Assembly: GCA_963732155.1 (NCBI GenBank)
Contig: CAVSYB010000018.1
Span: 16,960 to 80,959, forward strand
Length of the DNA stretch: 64,000 bases
DNA from: Roseiarcus sp963732155
Lineage (GTDB): Bacteria > Pseudomonadota > Alphaproteobacteria > Rhizobiales > Beijerinckiaceae
Direction: 5' to 3'
The translations under genes were made by a program, and so were the position numbers. Under the pieces are notes generated by a model. The model was given only the letters and a program-made list of their open reading frames with translations. It made no database searches and was not told where the DNA came from. This document shows, piece after piece, positions 1-7,384 of this stretch; the first letter of the stretch is position 1, and each line of letters starts with the position of its first letter.

Positions 1-2
1 CC

Positions 3-1424
3 CGCGCGCTGGGCATGGCGCATACGACTTACGTGAACGCCTCCGGACTGCCGGACGACCGGCAGGTGACGACGGCGCGCGACCTTTCCGTGCTCGGGCG
101 CGCGGTGCAGGAGCGTTTTCCGCGCTATTTCCACTACTTTTCAACCCAATCGTTCGAATATGCCGGCGAGACGATCGGCAACCACAATCATTTGCTCGGC
201 CGGGTGGACGGCGTCGACGGCATCAAGACCGGCTATACGCGCGCCTCCGGCTTCAATCTCCTGACTTCGGTGCATCGCGGCGGGCGTTCGCTGGTCGCGG
301 TGGTCATGGGGGGGCCCACCGCCGGGGCGCGCGACCGGTTCATGGAATCGCTGATCGCCCAGCACATCGCCAGCGCCGCCATCACCCGCACCGCGACGAT
401 GATCGCCGAGGCCGCGACGCCGGCCGCGGCGCCGCCCGCGCCGCCGGTGAGGACCGCCTCTCTGGCGCCGCCGGCGATCGAGGCGCCGACGCCGCCGGTC
501 CGCGCCTCCGTCGCGCAACCGCCGAGCGAGGACGCCGAAGGCGACGACGACAATGCCGAGCGCGAACTCCCTGCGCCGAGGCTGGAGGCGGTTCGCCCGC
601 TCGTCAAGCGGGAGATTCGCGTGGCGCCGGCGGCCGTCCCTGCTTCGACCGCCGCGCCGTCCCCGCCGGCGCGCGCCGCCGACAGCAATCCCGCGGCGCT
701 CGGCTGGGTCAAAGGCCCGAACGGCGTCGCGCTGGCGACCGAGCCAAAATTCGTCACGCCCGCCAAGGCGATGGCGGCGCCCGGCTGGGTCAAGGGTCCC
801 GACGGCGTCGCGCCGCTCGCCGAACTGAAGGCCGCGATGGCCGCCAGGGCGACCGCCGCCCCTCCGGCGCCGTCCCGTCTGGCCGAAGCGAGCCCGGCGA
901 CGCACGGCTGGACCAAAGGTCCGGACGGCGCCGCCCCAACTCCCGAGCCGCGGGCGGCTCCATCAGCCAAAGCGATCGTCCCTCCCGCGCCCGCTCCGGC
1001 TCCGCCGGTGCGGCTCGCCGAAGCGAGCCCCGCGGCGGCGGGCTGGGTCAGGGGCCCCGACGGCCTCGCGCCGCGCGCCGAGCCGAAGGCCGGGCCGCCC
1101 GCCAGGGCGCTGCCCGTCCTCGCCCGCGCCAAGGAGGAAAGCCGGGTCGCGCGCAGCGAGGAAGCCCCGGCCGGCCGTTCGGGCTGGATGATCCAGATCG
1201 GCGCCAGCGAAGACGCCGCCAAGGCGGTTGATCTGCTGGTTCGCGCCAAGGCCGAGAATCGCTCGGCGCTCGCCTCGGCCAGACCGTTTACTGAAAGGAT
1301 CGACAATGGCAACGGCGCGTTCTACCGCGCCCGATTTGCCGGCCTGGATTCATCAACCACTGCCGAAATAGCGTGCAAAGTATTGAAAAGAAACGGATTT
1401 CCGTGCTTTGCGACGCACGACTAG
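3..1424 (+). CDS. D-alanyl-D-alanine carboxypeptidase (peptidase S11), 5'-truncated, with C-terminal SPOR domain
   Basis: The gene enters the window already open, so its signal peptide and the catalytic SxxK and SxN motifs lie outside. The first ~120 visible codons match the end of an S11 penicillin-binding DD-carboxypeptidase, including the KTG motif (bases 225-233) followed by YTRASGF. Known role: trimming the terminal D-Ala of peptidoglycan stem peptides in the periplasm. A ~250-residue Ala/Pro-rich linker with four repeat units follows. The last ~80 residues, starting at GWMIQIGA, look like a SPOR domain, which binds denuded glycan at division septa. SPOR fusions to S11 enzymes are common in alphaproteobacteria. 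The next gene is convergent. Confidence 0.88.
   Translation, partial: RALGMAHTTYVNASGLPDDRQVTTARDLSVLGRAVQERFPRYFHYFSTQSFEYAGETIGNHNHLLGRVDGVDGIKTGYTRASGFNLLTSVHRGGRSLVAVVMGGPTAGARDRFMESLIAQHIASAAITRTATMIAEAATPAAAPPAPPVRTASLAPPAIEAPTPPVRASVAQPPSEDAEGDDDNAERELPAPRLEAVRPLVKREIRVAPAAVPASTAAPSPPARAADSNPAALGWVKGPNGVALATEPKFVTPAKAMAAPGWVKGPDGVAPLAELKAAMAARATAAPPAPSRLAEASPATHGWTKGPDGAAPTPEPRAAPSAKAIVPPAPAPAPPVRLAEASPAAAGWVRGPDGLAPRAEPKAGPPARALPVLARAKEESRVARSEEAPAGRSGWMIQIGASEDAAKAVDLLVRAKAENRSALASARPFTERIDNGNGAFYRARFAGLDSSTTAEIACKVLKRNGFPCFATHD
702..1115 (+). repeat. Four in-frame repeats GW(V/T)(K/R)GP(N/D)G in the carboxypeptidase linker
   Basis: The ten-residue core GWVKGPNGVA and its variants begin at bases 702, 783, 906 and 1041. 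Each core is followed by 17-35 residues of Ala/Pro/Lys/Glu-rich spacer. The cores are more conserved than the spacers, so they may be short binding modules rather than plain linker. The unit spacing is irregular (81, 123 and 135 bases). Confidence 0.8.
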
Positions 1425-1468
1425 GATGCGTTTGTTGGTCAGCCCGGCGGATCGGGACGGAGTAGCGT

Positions 1469-2212
1469 TCAATGGCGTCGCAGCAAAATGTCCTTGGCCT
1501 GATTGACGCGCGCCGCCAGACTGGTCGAGCCGCCGTGATCGGGATGGAGTTTCTTCATCAGGGCGCGGTGCGCCCGCGCAATCTCCTCGGCGCCGGCCCC
1601 TTCCGGCAGGCCCAGAACCTGATAGGCCTCCTGCTCGGTCATCGCCCCCGAGCCGCCGCGCCCGCTCCCCGCCTCGCCATTCGCCTTTGCTGCCTCGCGC
1701 CAACCGGCGAACCGGCGGTCGAGGTAAGTCTCTAGGAGCCGCGCCCCGTCGGGATCGTCGCGCAACGCCTCGGCGTAGAGCGTGAGGCAATCGGGCCGGG
1801 TCAGCGTCTCCAGCGCGCGCCCCTGCCACGGGCCCGACAGGACCGTGCCGGTCAATTCGCCGCTCGCATGATCGAGACGCATTTCGAACATCGCCGAGCG
1901 CGCGCTGGATTTCTGCGCGCCGGCCGGGCGGGCGCCGCCGACCCGGAAAGCCGACGCCAGATTGTGAAACCGGCCCCAGCCGGCGAAGCTGAACGCCAGG
2001 CCGGCCACCAGCGAGGCGAGGCCGAGGCTGCCGCGCAGCACCAGCAGCAGCGCGCCGAGCAGGCCGAGCACGCCGCCGCCCTGGCGCACCAGGCGCGCCG
2101 CCACGGCCGGGCTCAGCCGCGCGAATTGCTTGATCCCGTAGAGGACGAGATAGAGCAGAAAAAGGCCGGCGATCAGACTGGGCATCGCGGTTACGAATTC
2201 CTGCCTCGACAA
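1469..2212 (-). CDS. Membrane-anchored J-domain (DnaJ-like) protein
   Basis: This is a 247-residue protein. One or two hydrophobic segments near the N-terminus (about residues 10-26 and 45-75) anchor it in the inner membrane. The C-terminal ~58 residues form a J domain with the HPD tripeptide at about residues 223-225, the part that stimulates Hsp70 (DnaK) ATPase. A C-terminal J domain behind a membrane anchor resembles TIM14/DjlC-like co-chaperones rather than DnaJ itself; no Gly/Phe region or zinc finger is present. It lies 57 bases downstream of a VWA-domain gene on the same strand, probably in one operon. The client of the pair is unknown. Confidence 0.85.
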   Translation of the reverse strand: MSRQEFVTAMPSLIAGLFLLYLVLYGIKQFARLSPAVAARLVRQGGGVLGLLGALLLVLRGSLGLASLVAGLAFSFAGWGRFHNLASAFRVGGARPAGAQKSSARSAMFEMRLDHASGELTGTVLSGPWQGRALETLTRPDCLTLYAEALRDDPDGARLLETYLDRRFAGWREAAKANGEAGSGRGGSGAMTEQEAYQVLGLPEGAGAEEIARAHRALMKKLHPDHGGSTSLAARVNQAKDILLRRH

Positions 2213-2269
2213 GCGCCGTTCGCGTCAGGCGGCGGCCGGACGGAGCGACAGGTTACAATGAAACCGGCT

Positions 2270-2977
2270 TCAGCGCATCTGCCGTAGCAGCAGCCGCGCC
2301 GCCTCCTCCTTGATCGCCTGCGCCTCCAGGCCGGCGCGGCCGCCGGCGGCGTAGGCGGCGGCGGCGCGCAACAGCGCTTCGAGGCGCGCCGCCGCGCTGG
2401 CGTCGAACGCGCCATAGGCGCCGCCGGTCAGGCGGGCGATCTCCTGGAACGCGCGCGCCGCGACGGCATCATCGCCTTCCTGGAACATGAACGCCTTGAC
2501 GCCGGCGATCGCCAGTTCGCCGGACGTCGCCAGCAGCTTCTCGATCGGCTCCTCCATCGCGTCGCCGACCAACACCAGCGCCGCGACCTTGGCGCGCCGC
2601 GCCTCGTCGCGCGCATGGGCGAGCACCTTGCCGATCTGCGTGGCGCCGCCGCGCACGTCGATCTTCGCCATGAGATCGGCCAGACCCTGCCCGCCGGACA
2701 CGAATCGCGAGGCGCGGCATTCGTTGAAGCCGCGGAAGTAAACGAGCTGCACGTCGAGGCCGCCGAAAGCCGCGGCGACCTGGAACATCCGCGCCTGCAG
2801 GCTTTGCGCGAGATCCCAGGTCGCCTGCCGGCTCATCGTGGCGTCGAGCGCGAAGATCAGCCGGCCGCGGCCGCCGGCGAGCGGCGCCGGCGTGTGGCGC
2901 GCCGCCTCGACGAACGCCGCGACATCGGCGCTCACCGGCCGTTGCGCCAGCGGCGCGTCCTTGTTCTCCCTGGCCAT
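2270..2977 (-). CDS. VWA-domain (von Willebrand factor A) cytoplasmic protein
   Basis: This 235-residue protein is a single VWA domain. The metal-binding MIDAS motif appears as DATMS (Asp45, Thr47, Ser49), a variant of DxSxS, followed by conserved segments such as QLVYFRGF and a Gly-Gly-Thr loop. There is no signal peptide. The start chosen (ATG at 2975-2977) has GGAG seven bases upstream. An in-frame ATG at 2999-3001 also has a GGAG and is possible; a TTG at 3040 is unlikely. The protein is paired with the downstream J-domain gene, so a role in handling a protein complex is plausible but unproven. Confidence 0.8.
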   Translation of the reverse strand: MARENKDAPLAQRPVSADVAAFVEAARHTPAPLAGGRGRLIFALDATMSRQATWDLAQSLQARMFQVAAAFGGLDVQLVYFRGFNECRASRFVSGGQGLADLMAKIDVRGGATQIGKVLAHARDEARRAKVAALVLVGDAMEEPIEKLLATSGELAIAGVKAFMFQEGDDAVAARAFQEIARLTGGAYGAFDASAAARLEALLRAAAAYAAGGRAGLEAQAIKEEAARLLLRQMR

Positions 2978-3533
2978 CGCAGCGCTCCGCCGCCCTCTCA
3001 TCGTCGCTCCATAGATCGGCGCGTCGACCCGTTTCGGCAAGCCGGCGACGCCTCATAATCAAACCGCGCGGCCGCCGCTTTCGACTGGAATGGCGCGCCA
3101 TGCCAGCGTTTGCGGAACCCTCGATGACGCGCCTTTGGCGCGCATCGGCGCAAGTCCGCGCGAATTTTCCCTTTGTTTTCAGTGGACAAAAATTTGGAAA
3201 TCCAAATTTTTCCAAAGCTTTTCCTGGCCGAAATGTGGAAAATCAGAAGCTTAGGGTCGAAAAAATTTGGATTCGCGATTTTTGGCGATCAGGCTCTCTC
3301 CTTGCTGGTCGCCGCTTCCGGGGCTAGTACCGATCGAAAATTTCAAAGGCACATTCATAGCACGATTCTGTTTTTTCGGAAAGCGATCGAGTAGTGCTCC
3401 CACAGTCGGCCTGCTAAAAAAGCTCAACGGATACAACTATTTGCGATCACGTGTGAAACCAATTCGTCGTCAATTCCGGCTTGCGGAATGTCGTCGGCTA
3501 AACGCAGCTCTGGCAGGTCGGGCTACAAGTTCT
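2978..3533. other. Intergenic stretch, AT-richer than the rest of the window
   Basis: No convincing gene is visible on either strand. The base composition falls sharply from about 3150 on, with runs of A and T unlike the flanks. It contains a perfect AT-rich palindrome (3188-3211) and a related A-tract plus TTTGGATTC sequence at about 3259-3285. The first ~100 bases should hold the promoter of the VWA/J-domain pair, but no clear -35/-10 pair is visible. Confidence 0.5.
3188..3211. repeat. Perfect AT-rich inverted repeat, 10-bp arms
   Basis: AAAAATTTGG (3188-3197) and CCAAATTTTT (3202-3211) are exact reverse complements separated by AAAT. The stem is GC-poor, so it is weak as a terminator and could equally be a protein-binding palindrome. 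It lies about 320 bases past the end of the next gene upstream on the minus strand. Confidence 0.7.
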
Positions 3534-4319
3534 CTAGTCCTCATATTCATAATCAGGATCGTCGAACACGCGAAAGCGACAGTTGCCTGTATGAGCCAAG
3601 GCGTTTTGTGGGAAGGTCAGAATTCTGCAAAAACCTGTTATGCGCATGCGTTCCGCCGCGTCGAAATAGCTGACGTAACCGATGCAATACAGGTCGGCAC
3701 GATGTTGTTGGATATCGACATTTTGTTCGGCAGTAATTACGGTGCCTACGCGAAGGTCTTCGATCGTCCAATTTCGTCCGCATGGAAGCGCTGCGCCTCG
3801 GACATTCAAAACGGCTGGAATATCCGGTTCGGTAAGAAGGCCCCTGTCTTTTTTTACGACGAGATATTTAATTCCAACTTCGTGAAGAATGGCGTCGGTT
3901 GTCCCGTTATTGACGCAGGTCAAGTTTACAATAATCGGTTCTCCTTGCCAGATTTCGCTTGCCACCCCTCCAACCAACCAAAGATGTTTTATGCGGATTT
4001 TTGGACGATGGGTGGAGAGAAATTCAGCACGGGCGAGCCGAAGTTGGAAGAAATTCATAGTTCCCAATCCGGCGGTAGCGATCGCGAGGATGCCGGTAAA
4101 CGCCATGAGCCACAGAGTATAATAGGCGATGGCTTCTTCGGTGGCCTGATGCCGTTCTTCTATGGTCTTGGAGCTGGTGCCGTAATTGTCTTTGGCGGTG
4201 GCGCGCTGATTTGGCGATTGTGGGGAGTGTGACGCCTGCCAAATCTCCGCACCAATCGCCATCCCAAGACAGATTGACAGAGCAACTATCGCTATCGCTT
4301 TCTGTATCCGTGTTAGCAT
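3534..4319 (-). CDS. Unrecognised membrane protein, low-GC gene
   Basis: This 261-residue protein is of unknown function. A hydrophobic segment lies at about residues 8-24, and a second at about 66-90 after a short Gln/Thr/Glu-rich stretch. A soluble region of ~165 residues follows, beginning near FLSTHRPKIRIKHL, with a beta-rich look and several Cys residues. The two-helix hairpin plus C-terminal soluble domain is a layout seen in many orphan bacterial proteins. Its codon use and base composition (near 50% GC by eye) differ clearly from all neighbours, which suggests horizontal acquisition. Coding is supported by the uninterrupted frame and sensible topology only. Confidence 0.65.
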   Translation of the reverse strand: MLTRIQKAIAIVALSICLGMAIGAEIWQASHSPQSPNQRATAKDNYGTSSKTIEERHQATEEAIAYYTLWLMAFTGILAIATAGLGTMNFFQLRLARAEFLSTHRPKIRIKHLWLVGGVASEIWQGEPIIVNLTCVNNGTTDAILHEVGIKYLVVKKDRGLLTEPDIPAVLNVRGAALPCGRNWTIEDLRVGTVITAEQNVDIQQHRADLYCIGYVSYFDAAERMRITGFCRILTFPQNALAHTGNCRFRVFDDPDYEYED

Positions 4320-4364
4320 TGGCTGATGGCCGCTCCGAAGATGTCCGCGTTCAGGCGCGTTCGC

Positions 4365-4793
4365 CTATGGCGCGTTGTCGACGCGGTAATAGAAGGCGCC
4401 ATGGGCGCCGGCGGGCGGGGTGAAGCCGAGCGTGATCGGCGGGCCGCCATGAATCGACTTGAGGAACTCGTGCGCCCGGTTGCCCTGGTTCTCGGAGGGA
4501 AAGAAGCACTGCCCGCCGCCCTCCCAGGCGATGTAGACGCAACCGGCGCCGGGGTTGAACTCGCCCTCTTTTGCCGCGCCGTTGGCCAGGAACTCCCGAT
4601 CGCCGACCTTGTAGCCGCCCCAGATCAGCACGTACCAGCCATGCGCGGTCGGCGTCCCCAGCTCGATGCTGATCGTCTGGCCCTCGATCACCTCGAACGG
4701 CTTGGCGGTGGGCGGCACGCCGACGGGATTGGCGACGACCCGGCTCGCCGCCACGAGCAAGGCCAGAATCGCCACGGCGAATGGGCTGCGCAT
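4365..4793 (-). CDS. Small secreted protein of unknown function
   Basis: This is a 142-residue protein. The N-terminus (MRSPFAVAILALLVAAS, then VVANP) is a good Sec signal peptide with cleavage expected after VVA. The mature part is Gly- and aromatic-rich with two Cys residues (in AGCVYIAW and GQCFFPS), so a disulphide-stabilised beta fold is possible. The start is set by the GGGAGGGAGC ribosome site just before ATG at 4791-4793. A longer in-frame extension to 4976 lacks a signal peptide. I do not recognise the family. It follows the low-GC membrane gene but has normal base composition. Confidence 0.7.
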   Translation of the reverse strand: MRSPFAVAILALLVAASRVVANPVGVPPTAKPFEVIEGQTISIELGTPTAHGWYVLIWGGYKVGDREFLANGAAKEGEFNPGAGCVYIAWEGGGQCFFPSENQGNRAHEFLKSIHGGPPITLGFTPPAGAHGAFYYRVDNAP

Positions 4794-5065
4794 GTCGCTC
4801 CCTCCCCCTGATATCCCGGCCGACCATACGCGCGAGGCCGGCCGCGGCAAACGCCTCACCCGATACGGTAGCCGGCCGCCTTGCCGCAGAAGCGCGCCAC
4901 GCCGCGGCCCGGAATCGAACGAAAATAACCCGTTTGACACGGGCGCGGCGCGCTCGCGACGCGGCGGGCGCGCCAAATTGCCGCTTTAAGGGCCGAAAAT
5001 TCGCGAGGATTCACGCCCCGCCGAGGCTGGTCGGAGCGGCGACGCATCTCGATATGCGCATGCCC
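4794..5065. other. Intergenic region upstream of the small secreted protein
   Basis: This is 272 bases between the end of a LysR-family gene and the start of the secreted-protein gene, both on the minus strand. I see no gene, terminator hairpin with T-tract or strong promoter in it. Confidence 0.4.
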
Positions 5066-5968
5066 TTATGCCGATCCGGCCGGGTGAGCGCGCAGGAAAT
5101 CGATGAACGCCCGCAGCGGCAGGGGAAGCTGGGCGCGGCCGGGGTAGTAGACATGCCAGCCCGACCACGGGCAGGCGTAGTCCTGCAGCAACGGCGTCAC
5201 CCGTCCGCGGTCGATCCACCGCCTCGCCGCCGATTCGATGCCGAGCGCGACGCAGGCGCCTTCGAGCACGGCGCGCGCCATCAGCTGGATGCTGTTGGTG
5301 ACCAGCGAGCCTCCCGGATCGACCTCGACCGTTTGTCCGTCGATGATGAACCGCCAGGGGAAGAGGGCGCCGTTCAACATCCGCCAGCGCACGCATTTGT
5401 GGCCGCGCAGGTCGGCCGGCGTGCGCGGCGCGCCATGCCGCTCCAGATAGGCAGGGCTGGCGAGCGCGATCAGACGCGAATCCGGCGCGAGGCGCGTGGC
5501 GATCATGTCTTTGGCGATCAGCGCGCCGGCGCCGATCCCCGCGTCGAAGCCGCCGGCGACGATGTCGGTCGGCCCGTCGATGATCGTGATGTCGAGCCTG
5601 ATTTCGGGATATTCGGCCATGAATTCGCTGGCGATGGGCAGGATCACCGCATCGGCGGCGAGGCCGTTGACGGCGAGGCGCAGCGTGCCGACCGGACGGT
5701 CGCGGAAGGCGTTCACCGCCTCCAGCGCGCCGTGAAGCTGATCGAGCGCGGGGCGCACCTGCGCCAGCAACGCCCGGCCGGCTTCGGTCAGCGTCACCGA
5801 GCGGGTCGTGCGGTTGAACAGCCGCACCCCCAGCGCGGCCTCCAGCCCGCGCAAGGCCTGGCTCACCGAGGGGGTCGAAAGCCCGAGGCGGCGCGCCGCG
5901 CCGACGAAGCTGGCGTGCTCGGCGATCGCGGCGAAGACGGTCAGGCCCGGCAGCGGCAGATCGCGCAT
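5066..5968 (-). CDS. LysR-family transcriptional regulator
   Basis: This is a 300-residue protein of standard LysR length. Residues ~5-63 form the winged helix-turn-helix (ASFVGAARRLGLSTPSVSQALRGLE, shown here in part as AARRLGLSTPSVSQ), followed by the linker helix. Residues ~90-295 form the periplasmic-binding-protein-like effector domain. It is divergent from the CrtC-like gene at 6091, the usual layout for a LysR regulator and its target. A perfect palindrome begins one base from its start codon, which suggests it represses itself and controls the divergent gene. The effector is unknown. Confidence 0.93.
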   Translation of the reverse strand: MRDLPLPGLTVFAAIAEHASFVGAARRLGLSTPSVSQALRGLEAALGVRLFNRTTRSVTLTEAGRALLAQVRPALDQLHGALEAVNAFRDRPVGTLRLAVNGLAADAVILPIASEFMAEYPEIRLDITIIDGPTDIVAGGFDAGIGAGALIAKDMIATRLAPDSRLIALASPAYLERHGAPRTPADLRGHKCVRWRMLNGALFPWRFIIDGQTVEVDPGGSLVTNSIQLMARAVLEGACVALGIESAARRWIDRGRVTPLLQDYACPWSGWHVYYPGRAQLPLPLRAFIDFLRAHPAGSA

Positions 5969-5987
5969 TATTAGGCACTACCTAATA
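5969..5987. promoter_or_regulatory. Palindromic operator between lysR and the CrtC-like gene
   Basis: TATTAGG-CACTA-CCTAATA is a perfect inverted repeat with 7-bp arms and a 5-base spacer. It fits the T-N11-A pattern expected of LysR-type binding sites and abuts the lysR start codon (5966-5968). It is the only obvious dyad in the 122-base divergent gap. Confidence 0.65.
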
Positions 5988-6090
5988 GTTCATATCGATA
6001 ATACCGGATTTTTTCCTGACAACGCCAGTCCTATCTTGCCGATCGACCGAGCCGCCCCGGCGGCGCGTCGAAAACGATGGGAGTCGAGAC

Positions 6091-7293
6091 ATGAACAATC
6101 TACCGGAAGCCGCGATCGCCGCGTCAGCCGTCGCCGCATCGCCCCTGTCGGCCCATGCCGACGATCAAGACCGGGCGACCGGCGCCCGGGGGCCGGCGGG
6201 CGGCGGCTATGTGCGCCGGGCCGACGACGACGCCGACTATGCGCGGCTGGGGATCGACCGCAAATCGATCGCCCCGTGGGAGGACGGACAAAGGGAGAGC
6301 GCCGACAGCGGCCACTTCGAATGGTGGTATTTCGACGCGCATCTCGACGACGGCGCGACGATCGTCGTCGGCTTCTACACCAAGCCGGCCAACGATCCCG
6401 GTTCCGGGCTCGCGCCGCTGGTGACGATCAACCTGACGCTGCCCGACGGGCGGATCGTCGACAAGGCCTATCGGGCGCGCCCCGAAGAGTTTTCCGCCTC
6501 CCGGGACCGCTGCGACGTCAGGATCGGCGCCAACCGCTTCGTCGGCGACCTGCGCCGCTATCACATCACGGCCGGCGTCGAGGACGTGACGGTCGATATC
6601 GATCTCGTCGGCGAGGTTCCGCCGTGGCGGCCGAAGTCCGGCCATACCTATTTCGCCACGGCCAAGGGCCAGCCGGAAAAGTTGTTCGCCTGGCTGCCGG
6701 CGACCCCGCAGGGCCGCGTGACCATCGCCTATACGGTCGGCGGCGTCGCGATGACGGGGACCGGCGCCGGCTACCACGACCATAACTGGGGCGATGCGCC
6801 GATGGCCTCGCTGATGCACGACTGGTACTGGGCGCGCGCGAAAGTCGGCCCCTACTCGGTCGTCACTTCCTACATCACGGCGGGCGCGCAATTCGGCTGC
6901 GCGACGCAGACGGTGTTCCTGCTGGCCAAGGACGGGGCGATTGTCGCGGACGACGACGGCAAGGTCGCCTTCGCGGCCGAACGCGTGGCGACCGATCAGG
7001 CCACCGGCAAGCCGGTCGCCGACGTCACGCGCTACGCCTATGCGGACGGCGATCTCAGCTATGTCGTGACCTTCGAGCGCCAGCGCACGATCCTGCAGCG
7101 GGTGTTCGCCGACAAGCTGCCGCTCGCCAGGCGCGCGCTCGCCAGGCTCGCCGGGGTCGACTCCGCCTATCTGCGCTTCACCGGCGCGGCGAGCGTCGAA
7201 AAATTCGAGCGCGGCAAACTGGTCGAGCGCTTTTCCGCTCCGGCGATCTGGGAGCTGATGTATCTCGGCCATGCCCGGCCGCCGGCGAGCTGA
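6091..7293 (+). CDS. CrtC/AttH-like lipocalin-fold protein (carotenoid hydratase superfamily)
   Basis: This is a 400-residue protein. The hallmark GHFEWWYFD (residues 74-82) and a second motif YHDHNWGD (228-235) place it in the CrtC/AttH superfamily, two lipocalin-like domains that include hydroxyneurosporene synthase (carotenoid 1,2-hydratase). Many members are not carotenoid enzymes, and no other carotenoid gene is in the window, so the substrate is open. The N-terminus (ASAVAASPLSAHADD) looks like a weak export signal. The upstream lysR gene is divergent, and a CoA-transferase gene follows 91 bases downstream, which may be co-transcribed. Confidence 0.8.
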   Translation: MNNLPEAAIAASAVAASPLSAHADDQDRATGARGPAGGGYVRRADDDADYARLGIDRKSIAPWEDGQRESADSGHFEWWYFDAHLDDGATIVVGFYTKPANDPGSGLAPLVTINLTLPDGRIVDKAYRARPEEFSASRDRCDVRIGANRFVGDLRRYHITAGVEDVTVDIDLVGEVPPWRPKSGHTYFATAKGQPEKLFAWLPATPQGRVTIAYTVGGVAMTGTGAGYHDHNWGDAPMASLMHDWYWARAKVGPYSVVTSYITAGAQFGCATQTVFLLAKDGAIVADDDGKVAFAAERVATDQATGKPVADVTRYAYADGDLSYVVTFERQRTILQRVFADKLPLARRALARLAGVDSAYLRFTGAASVEKFERGKLVERFSAPAIWELMYLGHARPPAS

Positions 7294-7384
7294 GGATCGC
7301 CTTCGATCCGCAGTCCCCGTCGACAGACGACCCCTGCCACAGCCACCCGGCCGTTCGCCGATTATGGCCGCTTTGGAGAGAGCC

